Shown: positions 1 to 8,600 of the stretch, one piece after another | How the letters are laid out: each line of letters begins with the position of its first letter | Position numbering within the stretch: the first letter of the stretch is position 1 | Assembly (NCBI GenBank): GCA_937893415.1 | Contig: CALBWZ010000268.1 | Coordinates: 1-13,472 of the forward strand | DNA length: 13,472 bases | Direction: 5' to 3' | DNA from: an uncultured Comamonadaceae bacterium | GTDB lineage: Bacteria > Pseudomonadota > Gammaproteobacteria > Burkholderiales > Burkholderiaceae_C | The notes under the pieces: generated by a model | The model's database searches: none | What the model saw: only the letters and a program-made list of their open reading frames with translations | Told to the model about the DNA's origin: nothing | Made by a program: the position numbers and the translations under genes

Positions 1-537
1 AGCCACACCGCTGGCAACAGCCTTGGCGACCGCAAATTCTGGTGCCATCGCCAGCGCATCGTCAGCACAAATCGTCACGCGTGCGTTAAAAGGCTTGCCC
101 ACGGTGGTTGACTTGCTGGTGGTGTACAAATAACTGCCTTGCTCAATCGCACCGACCAAGGCCTGAGACCAATCACGCCCATTGGCGCTTGACCTATTTA
201 ATTGAAGGGCATGCACGCTGACCAACACCGTTTTGACGTTGGAGATGCTGAGGGCTTTGACACACGCGGCCAAAGCCGAACGAACGCTGTCTGCGTCACC
301 GCTGTCAACATGAACGGCCACAACCTGTTTGGCGACAAACCGCGGATCTGCAAAGCTCTGCACCTGGGTGGCGCCGCTGCCACCCAAGCCCCCGGTTTTA
401 ACCGTCTGCTGCAGCCAAGCACCAAGCGCGCTGGTGGTCGCGGGTACTTTGAAGTCTTTGGCAACCAGCACGACCAAGACATCGGTGCGTGCCAGGCAGG
501 CGGCGTCAAAAGATAAGTTTTTCAGTTCAACGTTCAT
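1..537 (-). CDS. pepA: Leucyl aminopeptidase PepA, N-terminal part (cut by window edge)
   Basis: Cytosolic M17-family metallopeptidase that removes N-terminal residues, often Leu, from peptides; in E. coli PepA also binds DNA. Only the first 179 residues lie in the window, reading leftwards from ATG at 537 to the edge with no stop. The visible part starts MNVELKNLSFDAA and fits the M17 N-terminal alpha/beta domain. It ends at AVAKAVASGVA, which aligns with the start of the catalytic domain just before the family's LGN-PPN motif, so the metal-binding and catalytic residues are not visible. Divergent placement beside lptF, as in E. coli, supports the call. No Shine-Dalgarno sequence is obvious. 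The start codons of pepA and lptF are only 30 bases apart, so its promoter must lie largely inside lptF or overlap its start. The family call rests on recall plus context, since the diagnostic catalytic half is missing. Confidence 0.85.
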   Translation of the reverse strand, partial: MNVELKNLSFDAACLARTDVLVVLVAKDFKVPATTSALGAWLQQTVKTGGLGGSGATQVQSFADPRFVAKQVVAVHVDSGDADSVRSALAACVKALSISNVKTVLVSVHALQLNRSSANGRDWSQALVGAIEQGSYLYTTSKSTTVGKPFNARVTICADDALAMAPEFAVAKAVASGVA

Positions 538-567
538 AATGGGCGCTTGGTTATTGAGTTGGCTCTT

Positions 568-1686
568 ATGTTATTCCATTCTTCTATTCGAAAAGACATG
601 GCACGCAGCTTTTGGACAAGCTGGGTGGTGTTATTCACCATTGTCATGACACTTATGTTAATACGCACGCTTGGCTTGGCCGCTGATGGCAAGTTCGATC
701 CTGAGTCTTTGTACTTGGCTTTGGGCTACAGCGCCGTTGGGCGCATGCCCACTATTTTGGCCATTGCGCTGTTTGTATCTATTGTGTCGGTGATGTCGCG
801 CATGTACCAAGACAGCGAAATGGTGATCTGGTTTAACAGTGGCGCAGGCCTGCTGTCTTTTGTAAAGCCTGCACTGCGATTTGCCTGGCCCATTTTATTG
901 ACCATAGCGACCTTGCAGTGGTTTGTCTGGCCATGGTCTAACCAACAGCTGGACGAGCTGAAAGTCAGATTTGAATCTCGTGGCGACTTGGAACGTATCG
1001 CCCCTGGACAATTCAAGGAATCGGCCAGCGGTGAGCAAGTGTTTTTTATGGACAACGACAGCAGCGCTGGCGTAAACGGTAGCAATATTTTTGTATCCAG
1101 CAAGACACCACGCGGCACCAGTATCATTTCGGCTCAAAGCGCGCTGGTGGTAAAACGCGTTGACGGGCAATACGTTGAATTGAGCAATGGCCAGCAACTG
1201 AGCAAAACCCAAGACGGTCAGACCACGCGCATCATTGAATTCGAACGCCACGGCACACGCGCGGATGATGAGGTACGACTAGGCACAATACAAAGTTCAA
1301 AATCAACACCGTCGTGGGATCTGCTGATGAATCCCACGCCTCACGCTGTGGGCGAGCTCAGCTGGCGTGTGGGGATGACGTTGGCCAGCTTGAACTTTGT
1401 GCTGCTTGCGCTGGCCGTTATCAAAATAAACAACCGATCAAGCCGCGGCATGAGCTTGGCCATAGCATTGCTGATATCGCAAATTTACCTCAACCTATTG
1501 AGCGTAGGACAAGGTTGGGTGGTCACGCAACAAATCAGCGCCTTGGTCTTTATGGTCGGTTTGCATGGCGGGGTTTTTGCGCTGTGTGTGTTGTGGTTGT
1601 ACATGCGGCATGTGCAATTTGACGCCCCAAGCTGGCTGCGCCACTCGTTGCTGCCCACACGCATCAAACCGCATACCGCGTCATGA
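568..1686 (+). CDS. lptF: LPS export ABC transporter permease LptF
   Basis: One of the two inner-membrane permeases of the LptB2FG complex, which extracts lipopolysaccharide from the inner membrane and passes it to LptC/LptA. The protein has 372 residues (E. coli LptF about 366). By eye there are three membrane segments near residues 15-35, 56-78 and 103-123, then a hydrophilic periplasmic stretch of about 140 residues (the jellyroll domain of the family), then three more near 268-286, 296-313 and 325-346. I chose ATG at 568 (MLFHSSIRKDMARSF), which matches the usual family N-terminus in which the coupling helix begins at once. An in-frame TTG at 547 would add seven atypical residues. The stop overlaps the lptG start as ATGA, implying translational coupling. 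It is divergent from pepA, with a 30-base gap. Confidence 0.95.
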   Translation: MLFHSSIRKDMARSFWTSWVVLFTIVMTLMLIRTLGLAADGKFDPESLYLALGYSAVGRMPTILAIALFVSIVSVMSRMYQDSEMVIWFNSGAGLLSFVKPALRFAWPILLTIATLQWFVWPWSNQQLDELKVRFESRGDLERIAPGQFKESASGEQVFFMDNDSSAGVNGSNIFVSSKTPRGTSIISAQSALVVKRVDGQYVELSNGQQLSKTQDGQTTRIIEFERHGTRADDEVRLGTIQSSKSTPSWDLLMNPTPHAVGELSWRVGMTLASLNFVLLALAVIKINNRSSRGMSLAIALLISQIYLNLLSVGQGWVVTQQISALVFMVGLHGGVFALCVLWLYMRHVQFDAPSWLRHSLLPTRIKPHTAS

Positions 1687-2840
1687 GAACCATACGCTCT
1701 TTAATTTATGCAGAGGTTTACAGTGCCGTCGCATTTGCATCCCTAGGGTTTTTAGCGCTGTTTTCATTTTTTGATTTGGTTGACGAGCTGGGGGCTATTG
1801 GGCGTGTTGCCGTAGGCCAGACAGGCGTGACATACGGCCTGGAGCATGCCTTGCTGTATGTGGCCTTGGGCATGCCTTGGCGGGTGTACGAACTGCTGCC
1901 TATCTGTGTCTTGATTGGTACCGTGTTTGTGCTGACACGCATGGCACAACGCTCAGCGTTCACTATTTTGCGGACCAGCGGCCTAGGACCATGGCTTGCA
2001 CTGCGCATTATGTTGGTGATGGGCGCCGTGTTTGTTGTGTTGACGTTCGTAACTGGCGACTACATCGCCCCATTTGCGGGTAAACAACAAACACTGCTCA
2101 AAGCACGCTTTGATGGTGGTCTGAGCGCTGGACGAACTGGCGCTTGGCTGAAGGAGACTCGCACAAACGGCAACGCCTCTGTCAACGTGGGCGCTATAAA
2201 TGCCATGGCAGACCTAGAACGGGTCACGGTATACGAATTCAGCCACAGCGGCCAGCTCACTCGGACCTTGACAGCTGCCAGCGCAACCATTGGTGATAAC
2301 AACAATTGGACGCTTCGAGAAGGCACAGTCACCAGCTACGACAAAGCAGCGCCTCAACTCAATGAGGCCGCACCAAGCTCATTTACAGCGCGAAATGATG
2401 TGCGCATCAGCAAGACGTCCTTTGAGACGCAGCTGTGGCCCACTGAGATAACAATTGACATGATTTCTGTAGCCGTTTTAGACCCCAGTACCATGCGCAC
2501 CTTTGACCTGTTCAATTTTATCAACCACCTAGAGGCCAACCAACAAAACACACAGCAATACGAAATTGAATTTTGGCGCAAGTTGTTTTACCCGCTGAGC
2601 TGCTTGGTCATGGTGGTGTTGGCATTGCCCTTTGCTTACTTTCACTTTCGCTCTGGCGGCGTGGCAGCCTATGTGTTCATTGGCTTTTTGGCAGGCATCA
2701 GTTTCTTTTTACTGAACAACGTGTTTGGCTATATTGGCAACCTGAATGCTTGGCAACCATGGTTGGCCGCCGCCACGCCTAGTTTGATTTATACGGCAAT
2801 ATCCTTGGGCGCTTTCAGCTGGCTGGTGTTGAAACGCTAA
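1683..2840 (+). CDS. lptG: LPS export ABC transporter permease LptG
   Basis: Second permease of the LptB2FG lipopolysaccharide extractor, partner of the preceding LptF. It has 385 residues, slightly longer than E. coli LptG (about 360). Membrane segments are visible near residues 11-33, 62-84 and 104-124, and a C-terminal bundle near 301-320, 328-350 and 361-382. The periplasmic jellyroll lies between, about 130-290. The segment FWRKLFYPLSC at 297-307, followed by ALPFAYFHFRSGG, is a strongly conserved LptG signature at the return into the membrane. The start overlaps the lptF stop by 4 bases (ATGA), so translation probably depends on termination of lptF, which would suit the 1:1 stoichiometry of the complex. 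No separate Shine-Dalgarno sequence is seen. An 88-base gap follows before the next gene. Confidence 0.95.
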   Translation: MRTIRSLIYAEVYSAVAFASLGFLALFSFFDLVDELGAIGRVAVGQTGVTYGLEHALLYVALGMPWRVYELLPICVLIGTVFVLTRMAQRSAFTILRTSGLGPWLALRIMLVMGAVFVVLTFVTGDYIAPFAGKQQTLLKARFDGGLSAGRTGAWLKETRTNGNASVNVGAINAMADLERVTVYEFSHSGQLTRTLTAASATIGDNNNWTLREGTVTSYDKAAPQLNEAAPSSFTARNDVRISKTSFETQLWPTEITIDMISVAVLDPSTMRTFDLFNFINHLEANQQNTQQYEIEFWRKLFYPLSCLVMVVLALPFAYFHFRSGGVAAYVFIGFLAGISFFLLNNVFGYIGNLNAWQPWLAAATPSLIYTAISLGAFSWLVLKR

Positions 2841-2928
2841 CGTCAATGTACATGTGAACGCACCAGCACCAGCACTCTAGTCTTATTTGTAAGCTACAAG
2901 CAACATCCCATCAACAGTTTTTAAGCGC

Positions 2929-3342
2929 ATGTCTACACCAACCTCCACCACACACCAAGACAACATGGACAGTTCAAATCTTGGCCTAATTTTGTTCGCG
3001 CACGGCTCGCGCGACCCCTTGTGGCGCGACCCACTAGAAGCCATCGCAGCCCGTATTGCGACGCAAGCGCCCAACACACAAACCGCTTGCGCCTACCTGG
3101 AGTTGTGCGAGCCAACGCTTGTCGCTACAGCAGCCGTGATGGTCGAAAAAGGGGCTGTACGCATCCGTGTGCTGCCCATGTTTTTTGGCGTTGGCAAGCA
3201 TGCAAGAGAGGACTTGCCTGTGCTCATGGACGAGCTGACAGCACTGTATCCCCATGTACAGTTCACATGCGAACAAGCCGTTGGCCAGCACCCTGCGCTG
3301 CTCCAAGCCATCGTCAACATCGCCACAAACGAGCACAATTAG
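2929..3342 (+). CDS. cbiX: Short-form CbiX-type chelatase (sirohydrochlorin chelatase-like)
   Basis: Small class II chelatase of the CbiX-S/SirB type, which inserts Co or Fe into sirohydrochlorin on the way to cobalamin or siroheme. The 137 residues form a single chelatase domain; short forms act as homodimers. Key features are the LFAHGSRDPLW motif at 22-32 with the metal-binding His25, and the FFGVGKHAREDLP motif at 85-97 with the second conserved His91. The start is uncertain: ATG at 2929 gives a 12-residue polar leader, while ATG at 2965 (MDSSNLGLILFAHGSRD) gives the length more usual for the family. Neither has a good Shine-Dalgarno sequence. The neighbour is cysB. Siroheme is the cofactor of assimilatory sulfite reductase, so I infer iron insertion for siroheme rather than a cobalamin role, but the sequence alone does not decide the metal. 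Confidence 0.85.
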   Translation: MSTPTSTTHQDNMDSSNLGLILFAHGSRDPLWRDPLEAIAARIATQAPNTQTACAYLELCEPTLVATAAVMVEKGAVRIRVLPMFFGVGKHAREDLPVLMDELTALYPHVQFTCEQAVGQHPALLQAIVNIATNEHN

Positions 3343-3356
3343 CGCAACAGTAGCGC

Positions 3357-3386
3357 TTAAGACACCATTTAAATTCGCCTGATAAT
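3357..3386 (+). promoter_or_regulatory. Candidate sigma-70 promoter of cysB
   Basis: TTAAGA (3357-3362, four of six consensus bases) and GATAAT (3381-3386, five of six) are separated by 18 bases. The predicted transcript would begin near 3393, about 70 bases before the cysB ATG. It starts just after the chelatase stop codon, so cysB could be transcribed on its own as well as by read-through. This is found by eye only and chance matches of this quality are common. Confidence 0.3.
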
Positions 3387-3464
3387 TGCTGTACACCTGC
3401 CCGATAAACTGGCTAGTGCAGCCCCTCATTGACCACTTGCGCATAGCGCACACCATTTGCCACC

Positions 3465-4409
3465 ATGAACCTGCACCAGTTCAAATTTGTACAAGAAGCT
3501 GTCAGACGCAACCTCAACCTCACTGAGACGGCCAAGGCACTGCACACATCGCAGCCTGGCGTGTCAAAGGCCATCATCGAGTTGGAGGATGAGCTGGGTA
3601 TTGACATCTTTGCACGCCACGGAAAACGCATCAAGCGCATCACCGAGCCTGGCGAGCATGTGCTGCGCAGCATTGACATCATTTTGCGCGAGGTTCGCAA
3701 TCTCAAACGGATTGGTGAACAGTTTTCTACGCAGGACTCCGGCACCCTGAGTATTGCCACAACCCACACACAAGCCCGCTATGTCTTACCCCAACCCGTT
3801 TCAAAGCTGCGTTACGAGTTTCCAAAAGTCAACATCAGCTTGCACCAAGGCTCCCCCGCACAAGTTGCAAAAATGCTGCTTGACGATGTGGCTGATATCG
3901 GCATCGCAACAGAGTCGTTAACCCAGTTTGAAGAACTGATCTCGCTGCCGTGTTACGAGTGGCAACACGTTCTGGTCATGCCGACAAATCACCCGCTGGC
4001 CAGCTTGGAGCGGATTCGCTTAGAAGACTTGGTAGAACACCCCATCATCACCTACCACCCCAGCTTCACAGGGAGAAACCGCATAGATTTTGCCTTTGCA
4101 ACCCGGAGTCTAAAACCCAATGTGGTGTTAGAAGCCATAGACTCCGATGTCATTAAAACGTATGTGCAACTGGGCATGGGAGTGGGCATTGTGGCCCAAA
4201 TGGCAGTAGATGCAGACGGCCTAGGGCCGGATTTGGTGAGTCGTCCCGCGGGTTACTTATTTGGTAGCAACTTGGCCCGGGTCGCATTTAAACGTGGCGC
4301 TTATATGCGTCATTATGTGCTGCGCTTGGCTGAACTGCTCAGCCCGCGCTTAAGCAAAGATCTGATTGTTAAGGCCATGGCGGGCGACACCGACAGTTAC
4401 GAATTGTAA
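3465..4409 (+). CDS. cysB: LysR-family transcriptional regulator CysB (sulfur assimilation)
   Basis: Tetrameric LysR-type activator of sulfate uptake and cysteine synthesis genes; in enterobacteria it responds to N-acetylserine and is antagonised by sulfide or thiosulfate. The protein has 314 residues (E. coli CysB 324). The winged helix-turn-helix lies at about 18-42 (LTETAKALHTSQPGVSKAI), followed by a linker helix to about 90 and the effector-binding domain from about 93. Residues aligning with the anion site described for Klebsiella CysB are all present: Thr100, Thr102 and Gln103 in TTHTQARY, Thr149 in GIATES, and Thr202 in SFTGR. It therefore keeps CysB ligand chemistry. The family also contains Cbl and other paralogues, which I cannot separate without a tree. 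It lies between a chelatase gene and a methionine aminotransferase gene, a sulfur-related setting. No Shine-Dalgarno sequence is seen before the ATG. Confidence 0.93.
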   Translation: MNLHQFKFVQEAVRRNLNLTETAKALHTSQPGVSKAIIELEDELGIDIFARHGKRIKRITEPGEHVLRSIDIILREVRNLKRIGEQFSTQDSGTLSIATTHTQARYVLPQPVSKLRYEFPKVNISLHQGSPAQVAKMLLDDVADIGIATESLTQFEELISLPCYEWQHVLVMPTNHPLASLERIRLEDLVEHPIITYHPSFTGRNRIDFAFATRSLKPNVVLEAIDSDVIKTYVQLGMGVGIVAQMAVDADGLGPDLVSRPAGYLFGSNLARVAFKRGAYMRHYVLRLAELLSPRLSKDLIVKAMAGDTDSYEL

Positions 4410-4424
4410 AATTACAACCCTGCG

Positions 4425-5594
4425 ATGACGGTACTACACACCCCTTTACTCAACAGCAAGTTGCCCAATGTTGGCACCACCATTTTTTCAGTCATGTCGG
4501 GACTTGCCGCCAAACACAATGCGGTCAATTTAGGCCAAGGATTCCCAGACTTTGAAGGCGATATCAGGTTGCACCAAGCCGTGGCTGACGCCATGTTCAG
4601 TGGCCATAACCAATACCCGCCCATGGCAGGTTTGCCAAGCTTAATCAGCGCTGTAGCAGATAAAGTTGGCACCCTATATGGTCACCAAACTGACGCACAA
4701 GCCATCACGGTTACGGCAGGTGCCACACAAGCCCTGCTCACGGCCATGCTGGCCATCGTCAAAAATGACGACGAAGTGATTGTGTTGGAACCGTGCTATG
4801 ACTGCTACATACCCGCTATTGAGTTGTGCGGCGGTGTTGCAGTTCGTGTGGCATTAACACCCGGCAGCATGACGCCTGACTTCGCACAAATTGCGGCGGC
4901 CATCACACCCAAAACGCGCGCAATACTCATCAACAGCCCACACAACCCAAGCGGCACCATTTGGAGCGAAGCCGATATGTTGGCCCTTCAAGACTTGCTT
5001 GAACCCACCAACATCGTGCTCATCAGTGACGAGGTCTACGAGCACATGGTCTTTGATGGCAACGTTCACCACAGCGCCCTGCGCTACCCGGCACTTGCCG
5101 CACGTGCATTTGTTATCAGCAGCTTTGGCAAGACGTACCATGTGACAGGCTGGAAAATTGGCTATGTGGTGGCACCACCTTCACTCATGGCAGAGTTTCG
5201 CAAGGTTCACCAGTTCAACGTGTTTACGGTCAACACGCCCATGCAGCAAGGCTTGGCTGACTTCATGCAACACCGCGACGCGTACTTGAAATTGCCTGCT
5301 TTTTATCAGGCTAAGCGGGACAGATTTCGCGCTGGCTTGGCTAAAACCAACTTCAAGTTGGCACCTTGCAGCGGCACTTATTTCCAATGCGTCGACATAG
5401 ATGACCTCACAGTTCCGGAGCGCAACCTCAGCGAGGCCGACTTTTGCACAGGGCTCACCACCGAGATAGGTGTCGCTGCAGTGCCCTTATCGGCTTTTTA
5501 CGGCAACGGCTTTGACCAACGCCGTATACGATTTTGCTTTGCCAAACAAGACGCCACATTGGACTTGGCATTGGCGCGCCTCGCTCAGCTGTAA
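4425..5594 (+). CDS. ybdL: YbdL-like methionine aminotransferase (PLP-dependent, fold type I)
   Basis: Class I/II pyridoxal-phosphate aminotransferase of 389 residues. The best match from memory is E. coli YbdL, which prefers methionine and aromatic amino acids and yields 4-methylthio-2-oxobutanoate from Met. The Schiff-base lysine is Lys236 in SSFGKTYHVTGWKIGY. Asn174 in SPHNPSG, Asp202 and Tyr205 in SDEVYEH, and Arg369 in RIRFCFAK match the cofactor and carboxylate-binding positions of the fold. The N-terminal NLGQGFPDF (35-43) and the FNVFTVNTPMQQGLADF stretch (264-280) are characteristic of the YbdL and kynurenine aminotransferase-like subgroup. It begins 15 bases after the cysB stop, so it is probably co-transcribed and may be coupled to sulfur status. 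ATG at 4425 is the natural start; no clear ribosome binding site is seen. Substrate specificity is inferred, and a kynurenine or glutamine transaminase activity is possible. Confidence 0.87.
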   Translation: MTVLHTPLLNSKLPNVGTTIFSVMSGLAAKHNAVNLGQGFPDFEGDIRLHQAVADAMFSGHNQYPPMAGLPSLISAVADKVGTLYGHQTDAQAITVTAGATQALLTAMLAIVKNDDEVIVLEPCYDCYIPAIELCGGVAVRVALTPGSMTPDFAQIAAAITPKTRAILINSPHNPSGTIWSEADMLALQDLLEPTNIVLISDEVYEHMVFDGNVHHSALRYPALAARAFVISSFGKTYHVTGWKIGYVVAPPSLMAEFRKVHQFNVFTVNTPMQQGLADFMQHRDAYLKLPAFYQAKRDRFRAGLAKTNFKLAPCSGTYFQCVDIDDLTVPERNLSEADFCTGLTTEIGVAAVPLSAFYGNGFDQRRIRFCFAKQDATLDLALARLAQL

Positions 5595-5597
5595 GTC

Positions 5598-5624
5598 TAA
5601 GGCGCAGATACAAACGCGCCCTTA
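5598..5624. terminator. Candidate bidirectional hairpin between convergent ybdL and hrpA
   Basis: The inverted repeat TAA-GGCGC (5598-5605) pairs with GCGCC-C-TTA (5616-5624) around a 10-base loop, with one bulged C. It lies exactly between the two convergent stop codons and overlaps the hrpA stop. No T-tract follows on either strand, so it is at best a weak terminator or 3'-end stabiliser. Confidence 0.3.
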
Positions 5625-8600
5625 AGTTTGCAGCTGCGCCAGTGCTTTTTCCAAGCGCTTCACACTCACTGGCTGCTTGGTTCGCAGCTCCTGAGCAAAC
5701 AAACCCACGCGCAGCTCTTCCAACAACCACCGTACGCTCTTTGCAGACTCGTCTAACTGGCCTTGGCGTTGAGACACCAAACGCCAATAGCTTTGCTCTA
5801 ACGCACTAACGTCTTTGGTATGCGCTGCATCTCGTGCGCCGTCTGCTCTGGCCTTGTCTAAGCGCATCACAATGGCACCCAAATAACGCACCAAATGCGG
5901 CAAGTACTCCGGCGGAGTCAGTGCAACAAACTGTTTGGGCATCAGTTTGACCAGCTGCTGGGTGGCGTCGGCATGCGCCGCTCCTAGCTGTTTACTGTCT
6001 TTTATTTTGCGACTGGCTTTGGCAAAAGCGGCCAAAATCTCAGAACAGGTTCTGGCCAGCTCATTGGCAATCAGTGTCAACCGCGCACGACCTTCGGATA
6101 GACGCACATTAAATGACTGTGCATCAACTGGCAACGGCAATTGCAAGAAAGCCCGCGCCATGGCGGCATTCAAAATTTGCGCGCGCAACTCCTCCACAGT
6201 GCCAAGTGGCATGTAGGCCACAGACATCAAATGCATATCGGGAATGTTCTTCTCAAGGTACTTGATGGCATCTTTTATTTGCAATGCGAACAAACGTGCC
6301 AATCCTGCTGTGTGTTTGGCCGCAGCCACCTGCGGCTCGTCAAACACCTCAATCCGCACGCAGTCACCGCCATCAATGAGTGCAGGAAATCCAATCAAGG
6401 TCTGAACCCCTTTGCGCAGTTCCATCAGCTCAGGCAATTCGCCAAAATCCCATGATGTAAAACGCTTACTGGGCAAGCCCTCTGGCTGTGAAGCCGCACC
6501 AAGAGTGCCAATTGGTTTCGAGCCAACACCTGCTGTGCGACCGCTGTCAGACTGAAGCTTGGGATGTGTTTGAGACACGCCGATGGCAGCATGTTGCGCA
6601 GGGTCTGGCGATTGTGTACCCAGGTCGCTCAATTTAAGCTGGGCGAGCGCTTGAAAAGCACCCCGGGCTTTGCCCCCTAACTCAGCCTTGAGCACACTTA
6701 AATGCCGCCCCATTCCCAATTGCCGGCCGTGCTCATCTACCACGCGGATGTTCATCAACCAATGCGCGGGCACCATGTCCAACTTGAACTCGCTGCGATT
6801 GACATCGAGGTCGGTGGTTTGTCTGACCCACGTACAGCACGCGTCTAGCAGGCTGCCATCACCGAACACCACGGGGTCGCTGAAAGCGTCGGCCATGCGC
6901 TGCGCGCTCTGCGGCAAAGGCACCAAGCGAGATCTCGGCCTTTGCGGCAGGCTTTTTAGCAAGGCTTGCAGCTTGTCTTTTAGCATGCCAGGCACCAGCC
7001 ATTCCACGCTGTTGGCGTCCACTTGGTTCAGCGCAAAGATAGGCACATCGACGGTCAGACCATCCTTGGGATCACCCAACTCATGCAAGTAACTTGTAGC
7101 GCAATCCACACCACCCAAACGCACTATTTTTGGAAATGCCTGATGGGTAATGCTGCTGGCCTCGTGGCGCATCAGCGAATCACGCGTCATGACCAACAAC
7201 TGGCTGTTGTTGTGCGACTCGAGCTTGTACCAACGTTCTAAAGCATCGCCGCTGACCACACTGGCAGGCAGGTGCTGATCGTAATAGGCTTCAATCAGCG
7301 CGTCGTCAACCAACACGTCTTGGCGTCTTGATTTGTGCTCAAGCTCTAGAACTTCTTGCACCAAGCGTTGGTTGCTGCGCAAAAAAGCCAACTTCGAGTC
7401 CCACTCGCCAGCGACCAAGCCTTCACGAATAAACAACGTGCGCGACAGCACGGGATCTATATGGTCGTAGCGGATGCGTCGGTTGTTGTACACCACCAAG
7501 CCGTACAAGGTTGCCCGTTCTAAAGCGATTACCTGCGCTGATTTCTTTTCCCAGTGTGGGTCTAGCAACTGCTTTTTGAGCAAGTGCGGCCCCACCTCCT
7601 CCAACCATTTAGGCTCAATAGACGCCACCCCCCTACCGAACAAGCGCGTGGTTTGAACCAATTCGGAACACACCACCCACTTACCGGGTTTTTTACTCAG
7701 GTTGGCTCCAGGATGTTTTACAAATTTGATGCCGCGTGCGCCCAAATACCAGTCTTCAACGTCGTTCTTAAAACCAATGTTTCCCAACAAGCCAGCAAGC
7801 AAAGACTTGTGCAGGGCATCGTAAGTGGCCGCCTCTTGATTGAGCTGCCAACCGTGCTCAGCAACCACTGTGTGCAGTTGCTGGTAAATGTCTCGCCACT
7901 CGCGTGCTCGGCGCACATGAATGTAATTCTCTCGCAGCAGTTGCTCGTATTGACGGTTAGACAACTTGTGAGCGGCAGGCTCAGCTTGCGCAACAACTTT
8001 GACCGTTTGCTGCGCGCCACGCTTGTCAACACCAAGGTGGGCATTGGCGCTGCGCAAACTTTGTGCTGGTTTATCAGGTGCACTGCCCTTCATCCAGGCT
8101 GCCAACAGGGAATCTGCGTTGGCACTGCCACGCGACCTAGCCAACCAAGCCCATAAACGCAGCGTGCCTACAAACTCACTTTTCTCATCGTCAAACTTCT
8201 TGTGCGCTTGATCGGCTTGCGTTTGTTTATCCATGGGCCTGTCGCGCACACCTTGCAAGGACATGGCCGATGCCAGCACCATCACCTCGGCCAGCGCACC
8301 ACGGGACTTGGCCTCTAGCAGCATGCGCCCGACACGCGGGTCAACCGGCAGGCGAGACAAGGTTTTACCTATGGCTGTGAGCTGGTTGTCATCGTCAACC
8401 GCACCCAACTCGCTCAGCAACTGGTAGCCATCCACGATGGCGCGACGCGGCGGCGGCTCAATAAACGCAAAGTGCTCAATGTCACCAAGGTGTAGCGCTT
8501 TCATGCGCAAAATAACAGCGGCCAAAGAGCTGCGCAAAATCTCGGGGTCGGTATAGGCCAGCCTGGCACTAAAGTCGTCTTGTGCGTACAGCCTTATGGC

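Noticed and set aside
202..649. Plus-strand open frames at 202-516 and 329-649 opposite pepA and across the lptF start
   Set aside because: The minus-strand frame reads as PepA continuously to the edge, and the lptF frame explains the right part.
3034..3456. A 140-codon minus-strand open frame over the chelatase gene and the cysB leader
   Set aside because: It is antisense to the CbiX motifs, has no recognisable domain, and its translation is composition-biased like other shadow frames.
7584..8156. A 190-codon open frame on the plus strand inside hrpA
   Set aside because: It lies antisense to a well-conserved part of HrpA, its translation resembles no family I know, and it looks like a shadow of hrpA codon use.
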